This document shows, piece after piece, positions 1 through 6,360 of a stretch of DNA of 6,740 bases. The notes beneath the pieces were generated by a model. The model searched no databases and was not told where the DNA came from. It was given only the letters and a program-made list of their open reading frames with translations. Where the stretch lies: the NCBI GenBank assembly GCA_005884715.1, contig VAZZ01000352.1, positions 1 to 6,740 of the forward strand. The letters run 5' to 3'. The stretch comes from Alphaproteobacteria bacterium. Its GTDB lineage: Bacteria > Pseudomonadota > Alphaproteobacteria > Rhizobiales > Aestuariivirgaceae. Made by a program: the position numbers and the translations under genes. Positions within the stretch are counted from its first letter, which is position 1. Each line of letters begins with the position of its first letter.

Positions 1-726
1 AACCGCGGCAGCCCCATCGGTCAAGGGCGAGGAGGTGCCGGCGGTGACGCTGCCCTTGGCATCGAAAGCGGGCTTGAGCGCGGCAAGGCCTTGCGCGCTG
101 GTGTCCGGCCTGATGCAGCCATCGGCGTTCACCGTCGCGCCATTGTGCTCGATGGCGACGATCTCCGCCTCGAAGCGTCCGGCCGACCGTGCGGCGGCGG
201 CGCGTTGTTGCGAAGTGATGGCGAAGGCTTCCTGCTGCTCCCGCGCGATCTTATGCGTCGCGGCGACGTTTTCAGCCGTTTCGCCCATCGAGATGTAGGC
301 CTGCGGATAGCGCTCCGTGAGGCCCGGATGCGGCATCGGATTGAAGCCCTGCATCGGCACCCGGCTCATCGACTCGACGCCGGCGCAGATGAACGCCTCG
401 CCCGCGTTCATGGCGATGGCGCCGGCCGCCATATGGATCGCCTGCATCGACGATCCACAGAACCGGTTGACCGTCACGCCAGCGACCGACTGCGGCAATC
501 CGGCCAAGAGCACCACGAGCCGGGCGATATTCAAACCCTGCTCGCCTTCCGGAAAGGCGCAGCCGAGGATGAGATCTTCGATATCGGCAGGATCGATGCC
601 GGTACGCGCGATAAGGCCCTTGACCACTTGTGCAGCCAGTTCGTCGGGGCGCACCTCGCGCAGTGCGCCCTTGCTTGCGGGCGTAAAGGGCGAGCGGACA
701 TAACCGGCGATTACAGCTTTCTTCAT
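1..726 (-). CDS. fadA: FadA-type acetyl-CoA acyltransferase (thiolase), C-terminus outside window
   Basis: Beta-oxidation thiolase that cleaves 3-ketoacyl-CoA with CoA to release acetyl-CoA. The cytosolic enzyme starts at 726 with MKKAVIAGYVRSPF, and 242 codons lie in the window before the left edge cuts it. Typical thiolases are about 390 residues, so roughly the last 40% is missing, including the C-terminal His and Cys active-site motifs. Visible family marks are the acyl-accepting Cys90 in VNRFCGSSMQAIH, GVESMSR at 116-122, and SSPLTDGAAAV at the end. The NRFCGSSMQ form is that of FadA rather than of biosynthetic PhaA-type thiolases (family knowledge), but acetoacetyl-CoA thiolase activity cannot be excluded. 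The start is supported by GGAAGG just upstream. It lies 13 nt after the fadD stop, so the two are very likely co-transcribed. No frame break is seen. Confidence 0.93.
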   Translation of the reverse strand, partial: MKKAVIAGYVRSPFTPASKGALREVRPDELAAQVVKGLIARTGIDPADIEDLILGCAFPEGEQGLNIARLVVLLAGLPQSVAGVTVNRFCGSSMQAIHMAAGAIAMNAGEAFICAGVESMSRVPMQGFNPMPHPGLTERYPQAYISMGETAENVAATHKIAREQQEAFAITSQQRAAAARSAGRFEAEIVAIEHNGATVNADGCIRPDTSAQGLAALKPAFDAKGSVTAGTSSPLTDGAAAV

Positions 727-728
727 TG

Positions 729-734
729 CCTTCC
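729..734 (-). promoter_or_regulatory. Ribosome binding site of the thiolase gene
   Basis: GGAAGG on the minus strand ends two bases before the ATG at 726 and lies inside the 13-nt gap after the fadD stop codon (740-742). It fixes the thiolase start and fits translation from a shared fadD-thiolase mRNA. Confidence 0.6.
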
Positions 735-739
735 GCTTT

Positions 740-2584
740 CTAGCTACCAGTGGTTTCCATTTGTGCCACAGGCGCAGCTTCGGCCTTGAGATCCTTCTTC
801 GAAATCTTCCCCATCAAGGTGTGCGGCAGGCTGGCGCGGAATTCGATGGGGCGCGGCAGCTCGAAGGGGGCGAGACGCTCGGTGAGGAAGTCGCGCAATT
901 CCGCCGATGTCAGCTTGGCGCCCTCGTGCAGACGCACATAGGCCTTGACGATTTCGCCGCGATGGGGATCGGGGACGCCCAAGACCGCCGCTTCGGCGAC
1001 GGCCGGATGCGTCGCGATTGCCTCCTCGACCTGGCGCGGATAGACGTTGAAGCCGCTCGACAGAATCAGTTCCTTGATGCGATCGACGATGAACAGGTAA
1101 CCATCCTCATCGATGTAGCCGACATCACCCGTATGCAGCCGGGCGCCGCGGAAGGCCTCGACATTCTCGGCCGCGCGGTTGGCGTATCCCGCCATCACTT
1201 GCGGCCCGCTCACGCAAATTTCGCCGTGCCCGCCGGGACCAAGTAGCTTGTCCGGATCATCGAGCGCCACGATCTCGATCACCGTGCCGGGGAGCGGCAG
1301 GCCGACGGAACCGGGCTTGCCGCCGCCTAACGGATTGACCGTGCAGACCGGGCTCGCCTCGCTCAGGCCGTAGCCCTCGATGAGCTTGCATCGGGTGAGC
1401 TCCTCGAAGCGCTGTTGCAGGGCGAGTGGAAGCGGCGCGCCACCGGAGATGCAATATTTGAGGCAGGTGAGATCGTGCCTCCCGATATCGCGCTGTTCGA
1501 CGAGGGCGGAGAACATGGTCGGCACGCCGATGAAGATCGATGGTCTCTCGCGGTCGATGACGTCCAAGACCTCGGCGGCGCGGAAACGCGGCAAGAGGAT
1601 CATTTCGGCGCCGACCATGAAGCCGAGATTCATCACCGCCGTCATGCCGAAGGAATGGAAGAGCGGCAGCACCGCGACGGACTTCTCGCGGCCCGGCGCG
1701 ATGCCTGGCGCCCAGAGCGCGAGCTGCACCGCATTGGCGTGAAGATTGGCGTGGGTCAGCGCCGCCCCCTTGGGATGGCCGGTGGTGCCGCCGGTATATT
1801 GCAGCACCGCGATGTCGTTCGCCGCGTCGATCGCAGCCATCTGGAACGCGCCATCATTGTCGATCAGGTGCTCGAAGAAGATATGGCTTGAATCTTCGAC
1901 GACGCTCGCTGTTTCGGCGGATTTAAACAGGCTGTAGAGAAGCTTCTCGGTGAAACCGAGCGCGCCCTTCATCCGGCAGATAATGAGTTTTTCGACCCCT
2001 CCCGGGACTTCGACAAGTGCCGCGATCTTGTCGAAGAGAACCTTGACATCGAGGGTGACCGCGATGCGGGCATCAGAGTCGGCGGCCTGCCTTGCGATCT
2101 CGTGATGGGCATAGAGCGGATTGATGTTGACCACGGTGCCACCGGCCTTGAGCACGGCAAAATAGCAGATGATGGCATAGGGGCAGTTGGGGAGCACCAA
2201 GCCGACCTTGATGCCGCGGCGCACGCCAAGCGCCTGGAAGCACTTCGCGGCCCTGTCGACAAGGCGAGAAACTTCGCGATAGCGGTATTGCCGCTTGCGA
2301 AAACTCATGCAGACCCGGCCGGCATGGGCGGCGACCGCCTCGTCGAACAGCGCGGGCAGGGTCTTGGGCTCTATCGCGGCATGCCAGTCGACGTTTTCCG
2401 GATATGATTTTTCCCAGGGATAAGGTTGTTTCGGAGGTGGCGGCGCGGGGGCACGGAAACGGCGAAGCCAAGGAGCCATTCTCCGGGTGACGGAAGCCGC
2501 GATCTTCGAACCAAGCTTGGCGCGCGGCTGCAACGCGGCAGTGGCATGAATTTGCGGTGTGGCCCATCCGTCAAGGAGCGACAT
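740..2584 (-). CDS. fadD: Long-chain-fatty-acid--CoA ligase (FadD)
   Basis: ATP-dependent activation of long-chain fatty acids to acyl-CoA through an acyl-adenylate, the entry step of beta-oxidation. The ANL-superfamily motifs are all present in order: P-loop YTGGTTGHPKG at 263-273, GYGLSEASP at 404-412, TGD at 485-487, DRIKELI at 501-507, and the C-terminal catalytic Lys593 in LMGKISKKDL. The conserved FadD body starts near residue 54 (PYPWEKSYPENVDW). The 614-residue ORF is therefore about 50 residues longer at the N-terminus than usual FadD proteins (about 560). There is no good ribosome site before the ATG at 2584. Met36 at 2479 is an alternative start, though its GGAG lies very close. 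The extra N-terminal residues may be read-through from the broken hydrolase upstream. The thiolase follows 13 nt later. I am sure of the enzyme class and unsure of the start. Confidence 0.93.
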   Translation of the reverse strand: MSLLDGWATPQIHATAALQPRAKLGSKIAASVTRRMAPWLRRFRAPAPPPPKQPYPWEKSYPENVDWHAAIEPKTLPALFDEAVAAHAGRVCMSFRKRQYRYREVSRLVDRAAKCFQALGVRRGIKVGLVLPNCPYAIICYFAVLKAGGTVVNINPLYAHHEIARQAADSDARIAVTLDVKVLFDKIAALVEVPGGVEKLIICRMKGALGFTEKLLYSLFKSAETASVVEDSSHIFFEHLIDNDGAFQMAAIDAANDIAVLQYTGGTTGHPKGAALTHANLHANAVQLALWAPGIAPGREKSVAVLPLFHSFGMTAVMNLGFMVGAEMILLPRFRAAEVLDVIDRERPSIFIGVPTMFSALVEQRDIGRHDLTCLKYCISGGAPLPLALQQRFEELTRCKLIEGYGLSEASPVCTVNPLGGGKPGSVGLPLPGTVIEIVALDDPDKLLGPGGHGEICVSGPQVMAGYANRAAENVEAFRGARLHTGDVGYIDEDGYLFIVDRIKELILSSGFNVYPRQVEEAIATHPAVAEAAVLGVPDPHRGEIVKAYVRLHEGAKLTSAELRDFLTERLAPFELPRPIEFRASLPHTLMGKISKKDLKAEAAPVAQMETTGS

Positions 2585-2929
2585 GACCAGGACATGGTGT
2601 CTGCGATGTCCTCATGCAAGATGCCGTGGCGCTGCGAGGGAATCATGTGCAGGGATTTCTCCGCCGACCCGATCCGCTCGTGGATGATCCGGGCGCTTTC
2701 GGGTTCGGCGATGGGATCGTCCGTCCCATGAACGACGGCCGCCGGGCAGGCGATGTCCGGCAGGCGGCGTTCCAATTCGTCCGCCACCTTGCGAAGTTCG
2801 ACCAGGCCGCGCACCGGCATATGGCGTGCATGGCGATGTTGAAGCCGAGGTGATGGCGCAACAGCGAGAACGCCCGCACGCACCATTGATACAGGGCTCG
2901 TTAATCGCAATTTCGGGGCTGGCGCTCAT
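2585..2929 (-). pseudogene. Alpha/beta-hydrolase gene remnant with internal deletion and frame breaks
   Basis: Three reading frames on the minus strand give protein-like pieces in a consistent order. The first starts at ATG 2929, after AGGTGA, and reads MSASPEIAINEP. After a slip near 2894 the next frame reads LYQWCVRAFSLLRHHLGFN, which I do not recognise. From about 2820 a third frame reads LVELRKVADELERRLPDI, then VVHGTDDPIAEPESA and MIPSQRHGILHEDIADT. That last part matches the end of an alpha/beta-hydrolase fold, with the acid Asp in HGTDDPIA and the catalytic His in QRHGILHED. The nucleophile-elbow GxSxG and most of the fold are absent, so several hundred bases are probably missing at about 2820. 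At 2596-2597 a one-base slip would lead on into VLVMSLLDGWA, the frame of fadD. It is non-functional as it stands. A frameshifted acyltransferase N-terminus is a possible but unproven origin for the first piece. Confidence 0.6.
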
Positions 2930-2954
2930 TCACCTCGACCGTTCGCCCTCAATC

Positions 2955-2968
2955 GCCGGCACGCCGGC
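2955..2968. repeat. Tandem GCCGGC palindromes
   Basis: GCCGGC occurs twice, separated by AC. Each copy is itself a palindrome, so the pair can also form a 6-bp stem with a 2-base loop. It lies upstream of the AT-rich promoter stretch. It may be a binding site or chance in GC-rich DNA; there is no T-run, so it is not an intrinsic terminator. Confidence 0.25.
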
Positions 2969-2972
2969 AAGG

Positions 2973-2994
2973 CTACCATACCTTAATATGATAG
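2973..2994. promoter_or_regulatory. Imperfect dyad, candidate operator
   Basis: CTACCATA and TATGATAG form an inverted repeat with 7 of 8 bases paired around the 6-base centre CCTTAA. It sits in the AT-rich divergent intergenic region, where one repressor could control both directions. Size and shape resemble operators of TetR- or GntR-type regulators of fatty-acid genes, but no regulator gene is in the window and the assignment is inference. Confidence 0.3.
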
Positions 2995-3048
2995 GGCGAC
3001 TGTGCTAAGAGTTCGTTTCCGTAATTTATTGCGTGCCGCTTTTGCAAA

Positions 3049-3055
3049 AAGGTGA
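3049..3055 (+). promoter_or_regulatory. Ribosome binding site of aidB
   Basis: AAGGTGA lies three bases before the ATG at 3059, a good Shine-Dalgarno match. It supports MPASQPFG as the true N-terminus. Confidence 0.7.
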
Positions 3056-3058
3056 CCG

Positions 3059-4705
3059 ATGCCTGCGAGCCAGCCTTTCGGCACCCCCGAGGTGATCAAC
3101 CAGCCGCCGCCGCTGCCCGATCATAATTTGTTTACCTCCGATCCGGTTCTCACCGCCGCCGTGACGCGGGAGGGGGCCGGTTGGGCAGTGGAGCGCCTCA
3201 AGGCCTTCGGCGCCGCGATCGGCGGCGAAGCGGTGGCCGCGCTCGCCGAGGCCGCCAACCGCTACCCCCCCGAACTCAAGGCCTTCGACCGCTTCGGCCA
3301 ACGCATCGACGAGGTGGTCTATCACCCGGCCTATCACGAGCTGATGCGTCTCGCCAAAACCCACGAAGTCCATTCGATCGCCTGGACCGCGCCCAAGGCC
3401 GGAGGCCATTTGGCCCATATGGCGCTCGAATATCTTCTGGTCCAGGCGGAGGCCGGCGTCTGCTGCCCGATCACCATGACCTATGCGGGATATGCGGCGC
3501 TGCGCAAGCATGCAGTGGCGGCGTCCTGGCTACCGGGCATCCTCGCGGCGTCCTATGATGCCCGCTTCATCCCGGCGCCCGAGAAGACCGGTCTCACCAT
3601 CGGCATGGCGATGACTGAAAAACAGGGCGGTTCCGACGTCCGCGCCAATACGACGCGCGCCACCGCCACGGGCGAGGCCGGCTGGTGCGCGCTCAACGGC
3701 CACAAATGGTTCTGCTCGGCGCCCATGTCGGATGCCTTCCTCACCTTGGCGCAGACGGCCGCCGGGCTCTCCTGTTTTCTGCTGCCGCGCTGGCTCCCCG
3801 ACGGCACGCGCAACCGATTTCACATCCAGCGCCTGAAGGACAAGCTCGGCGACCGCTCCAATGCCTCCGCCGAGATCGAATATCACGGGACGTCGGCGCA
3901 ATTGCTCGGCGAGGAGGGACAGGGCGTGCGCACCATCATCGAGATGGTGCACCATGCGAGGCTCGATACCGCGCTTGCCGCGGCCGGCATGATGCGCGCG
4001 GCGGTGGTCCAGGCGGTGCATCACGCGCGCCATCGCAGCGTCTTTCAGAGGCGCCTGGTGGATCAGACGCTGATGCGCAACGTGCTTGCCGATCTCGTGG
4101 TCGAATGGGTGGCGGCGACATTGTTGGTGGCGCGCGTCGCGAGGAGCTTCGATGAAGCGGGAAGCGACAAGTCCGCCGCGCAGTTTTCCCGCGTCGGGGT
4201 GGCGATTGCCAAATATTGGACCAACAAGCGCTTGACCTCTCATGTCTGCGAGGCGCTTGAATGCATCGGCGGCTCGGGCTATGTGGAGGAATCGGCGATG
4301 CCTCGGCTCTATCGCCAGGCGCCGGTCAACGGCATCTGGGAAGGATCGGGCAATGTCATCTGCCTCGACATCTTGCGCTCGATCGAGCGCGAGCCGGCGG
4401 CGCTCGAAATGGTATTGGCGGAAATCGCGCAAGCGCGCGGCGGTGACCGGCGGCTCGATCTCGCACTCGAGCGCCTGAAGGACGCTCTCAGCGATCGCGC
4501 CGAGCCGCAAACCCGCGCGCGCAGCCTGGTCGGCTCGCTCGCCGTCGCCATGCAGGCATCGCTTTTGCTGCAGCATGCACCGTCCGCCGCCGCCGATGCT
4601 TATTGCAGCTCGCGCCTGGCGAGCGACTGGAGCGGCACTTATGGCACGCTGCCGGCCGCCACCGATTTCGCCGCCATCATCGCGCTTGGAACGCTTGCCG
4701 AGTAG
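3059..4705 (+). CDS. aidB: AidB-family acyl-CoA dehydrogenase
   Basis: FAD flavoprotein of the acyl-CoA dehydrogenase superfamily, AidB branch. In E. coli, AidB (541 residues) belongs to the adaptive response to alkylation damage, binds DNA through its C-terminal domain and has weak isovaleryl-CoA dehydrogenase activity. This 548-residue protein matches it along its length: NQPPPLPDHNLF at 14-25, EAGVCCPITMTYA at 131-143, GMAMTEKQGGSDVRANTTRA at 182-201, LNGHKWFCSAPMSDA at 212-226, RLKDKLGDRSNAS at 258-270, GGSGYVEESAMPRLYR at 404-419 and PVNGIWEGSGNV at 422-433. Glu428 in IWEGSGN aligns with the catalytic base of the family. The C-terminal extension past about 440, which carries DNA binding in E. 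coli AidB, is present with several basic residues. The frame is intact, with a good ribosome site and a downstream hairpin. Its divergent neighbours are fadD and thiolase, so a role in acyl-CoA metabolism is as possible as one in DNA repair. Confidence 0.92.
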   Translation: MPASQPFGTPEVINQPPPLPDHNLFTSDPVLTAAVTREGAGWAVERLKAFGAAIGGEAVAALAEAANRYPPELKAFDRFGQRIDEVVYHPAYHELMRLAKTHEVHSIAWTAPKAGGHLAHMALEYLLVQAEAGVCCPITMTYAGYAALRKHAVAASWLPGILAASYDARFIPAPEKTGLTIGMAMTEKQGGSDVRANTTRATATGEAGWCALNGHKWFCSAPMSDAFLTLAQTAAGLSCFLLPRWLPDGTRNRFHIQRLKDKLGDRSNASAEIEYHGTSAQLLGEEGQGVRTIIEMVHHARLDTALAAAGMMRAAVVQAVHHARHRSVFQRRLVDQTLMRNVLADLVVEWVAATLLVARVARSFDEAGSDKSAAQFSRVGVAIAKYWTNKRLTSHVCEALECIGGSGYVEESAMPRLYRQAPVNGIWEGSGNVICLDILRSIEREPAALEMVLAEIAQARGGDRRLDLALERLKDALSDRAEPQTRARSLVGSLAVAMQASLLLQHAPSAAADAYCSSRLASDWSGTYGTLPAATDFAAIIALGTLAE

Positions 4706-4714
4706 GTCGGCAAG
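4694..4714 (+). terminator. Hairpin overlapping the aidB stop codon
   Basis: CTTGCCGA and TCGGCAAG form a perfect 8-bp stem with the 5-base loop GTAGG. The stop codon TAG (4703-4705) lies in that loop. No T-run follows, so it is not a canonical intrinsic terminator. It may protect the 3' end of the mRNA or act as a weak terminator. Confidence 0.45.
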
Positions 4715-4757
4715 TCTGGGTCAGTGGAATGCGCGGCGATCGCGCACGGAGCTGGAA

Positions 4758-4865
4758 ATGATGCCAAGCTTTCATGAGCGCGGGCGGGGCCTGGAATGCA
4801 CGGCCGCTCTGCGCATCATGGGCCATGTCAAGGTCAATATGCGCGCGGATCTCTACATGAATTAG
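4758..4865 (+). pseudogene. Possible tyrosine-recombinase C-terminal fragment
   Basis: A plus-strand frame ending at TAG 4863-4865 closes with LRIMGHVKVNMRADLYMN. The spacing of MGH to Tyr (GH, five residues, R/T, three residues, Y) matches the end of phage-type integrases such as MGHASIQMTMDTYGH, with His at 4824 and the candidate nucleophile Tyr at 4854. Upstream residues (MPSFHERGRGLECTAA) show no clear Arg-box helix, so only the last part is suggestive. It lies just upstream of dusA, a known attachment gene for genomic islands, which makes an integrase scar plausible. The match is short and may be chance. Confidence 0.25.
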
Positions 4866-4945
4866 GGGTCTTCGCAGGCGCGGGCCCACGCTATTCACGC
4901 ATTTCCCAATGGAGGCTCCACGCCATCCTGAGCTAAATCCCGTCG

Positions 4946-5529
4946 ATGAACACTGCCGCGCAAACGCTAGCGGCCAACGGGAAACTGTTCGCCATCGCCC
5001 CATGATGGATTGGAGTGACCGGCACTGCCGTTTCTTCCACCGCCGGATGACCCGTCATGCCTTGCTCTACACCGAGATGGTGACGGCGCAAGCGATCCGT
5101 CACGGTGACCGCGAACGCCTTATCGGCTTCGATCCTGCCGAGCAGCCGGTCGCCTTGCAGATCGGCGGCAGCAATCCCAAGCTTCTCGCCGAGGCTGCGA
5201 GATGGGGCGAGGATTTCGGCTATTGCGAGATCAATCTCAATGTCGGCTGTCCATCCGATCGCGTGCAGGAGGGTCGCTTCGGCGCCTGCCTCATGGCTGA
5301 GCCCGATCTCGTCGCCGAAGGTGTCGCGGCCATGCGGCGGGCTGTCTCCGTACCCGTCACGGTCAAGTGCCGCATCGGCATCGACGATCAGGATGAGGAC
5401 GAGGATCTCGATCGCTTCGTACAGAAAGTGGCGACGACCGGCTGCTCGACCTTCGTCATCCACGCGCGCAAGGCCTGGCTCGAAGGCTTGTCGCCGAGAG
5501 AGGACCGCGAGGTTCCGCCGGGACCCTGA
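4946..5529 (+). pseudogene. dusA: tRNA-dihydrouridine synthase A, frameshifted and 3'-truncated
   Basis: DusA is an FMN enzyme that reduces uridines in the tRNA D-loop. The natural start seems to be ATG 4946, giving MNTAAQTLAANGKLFAIAP, which hits TGA at 5003-5005. One base is missing in the CCCC run at 4998-5001, where the conserved APMMDW motif should continue. In the next frame the protein resumes: MMDWSDRHCRFFHR, LLYTEMVTAQAI, EINLNVGCPSDRVQ with the catalytic Cys codon at 5248-5250, VTVKCRIGIDD, and IHARKAWLEGLSPRED. Homology stops after REVPP at about 5520, where DusA normally continues for about 130 more residues, including the FMN-phosphate site and the helical tRNA-binding domain. 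The frame then ends with GP and TGA. It is therefore non-functional unless the frameshift is a sequencing error, and even then it would be truncated. Confidence 0.85.
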
Positions 5530-5599
5530 GTGCCACTCGCTCAAACGTGCGAACAACTCCTGCCGCCTCGAGCAAAACAGAGTGTCGTTGATGTCGACG
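5530..5599. other. Unassigned spacer between dusA stub and SDR remnant
   Basis: About 70 bases from the stop of the dusA stub to the presumed native stop of the minus-strand dehydrogenase. A short perfect palindrome, GAGTGCCACTC, starts just before it at about 5528. No gene, promoter or terminator with a T-run is evident. Minus-strand codons stay open through it, but the peptide matches nothing I know. Confidence 0.35.
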
Positions 5600-6360
5600 T
5601 CAGACCGGCAGCCGTTCTGCTTTCGCAGGCTCTTGTCGAATGCGGATGCGGGGACGAAACGGCGCAGGAAACCGACCTGGCGCGCCATTTTTCCCGCCGC
5701 ATAGCGCCTCCTCGGAACGGATTCGGTCGCTGCTTTCAAAACCGTCGTGGCTACGACTTCGGAAGCATCGCCTGTTTCGATCGCTTTCCGCAGGATCACA
5801 TTCATGCCAGCGCGCGCAGAGTCATAGATACCAAGCAACCGATCCGGCTTGGCGAGATTCTCTTCGAATGACGTTCGGGTATAGGCGGGCTCGACTAGCA
5901 CGACGCGAATTCCAAATGTGCGCAGCTCGTGATCAAGCGATTCGGAATAGCCTTCAACGGCATGTTTGGTCGACGAATAAAGTGCGGAGTAGGGAGCTGG
6001 GATGAAACCCAGCACCGAACTCAAATTAACGATTCTGCCCTTCCCTTGGCGTCGCATCGTCGGCAACACCGCGTTGGTCACGCGGAGAACGCCGAACACG
6101 TTCACGTCGAACAGCGCCTGAGCCTGGGCGGTGGAGGACTCCTCCGCGCCACCGAGCAGGCCAATGCCGGCATTGTTGACAAGCAGGTCGATGCGCCCGG
6201 CCTCGGCCAGCACGTCATCGACCAGTTTCGCCACGGACGCGCCATCGGTCACGTCGCAGGTCAGCATGGTAACGCCGTCGGATCGTTCAGCGGCCGCGCG
6301 ACGGCTGGTCCCGAACACACGAAAGCCGGCGTTCTGCAGTGTTTTGGCCGTTGCCAGATC
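5600..6360 (-). pseudogene. Short-chain dehydrogenase/reductase, N-terminus lost and stop shifted
   Basis: Classical SDR oxidoreductase using NAD(P)H; the substrate is unknown. Homology begins abruptly at LATAKTLQNAGFRVFGTSRR (6357 downward). The beta1 strand and TGxxxGIG dinucleotide-binding loop that should precede it are absent. Present are CDVTD, RIDLLVNNAGIG near 6165-6190, NLSSVLGF with the catalytic Ser, YSSTK with Tyr at 5977-5979 and Lys at 5965-5967, and VEPAYTRTSF. The C-terminus reads FDKSLRKQNG and then leaves the family pattern. One extra C after GG at about 5611 would restore GLPV followed by TGA at 5600-5602. As written, the frame stays open leftward to 4933 across antisense dusA. 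The preceding codons up to 6693 are antisense to the DUF3604 gene, so the apparent 586-residue frame is not one protein. Without the Rossmann loop it should not bind cofactor. Confidence 0.8.

Larger units (their letters stand above)
2930..3058. promoter_or_regulatory. Divergent promoter region between fadD side and aidB
   Basis: This 129-base gap separates the minus-strand hydrolase/fadD/thiolase set from plus-strand aidB. The stretch from about 2976 to 3047 is clearly more AT-rich than the coding DNA on both sides, as expected for promoters. Possible -10 boxes are TAATTT at 3022-3027 (plus) and TAAGGT near 2985 (minus, with TTAGCA about 17 bases upstream). No pair matches the consensus well, so exact promoters are not assigned. 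The rest is explained only by the dyads listed separately. Confidence 0.4.

Noticed and set aside
91..789. Plus-strand open frame of 232 codons
   Set aside because: It lies opposite the thiolase gene. Its product is Arg/His-rich and matches no family, whereas the minus frame has clear thiolase motifs.
761..1246. Plus-strand open frame of 161 codons inside fadD
   Set aside because: Antisense shadow of fadD with no recognisable domain.
3026..3511. Minus-strand open frame of 161 codons over the aidB start
   Set aside because: Antisense shadow covering the aidB ribosome site and N-terminal coding region, with no motif.
3530..4576. Minus-strand open frame of 348 codons
   Set aside because: Antisense shadow of aidB in GC-rich DNA. 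The composition is His/Arg-rich and no family is recognised, while the plus frame is an end-to-end AidB match.
4677..5003. Minus-strand open frame of 108 codons across the aidB end and dusA start
   Set aside because: Spans two plus-strand genes and the hairpin. The peptide has no recognisable fold, and a plus-strand reading explains parts of it better.
5640..6005. Plus-strand open frames over the SDR remnant
   Set aside because: Shadows of the minus-strand SDR, which carries the NNAG, Ser and YxxxK motifs.
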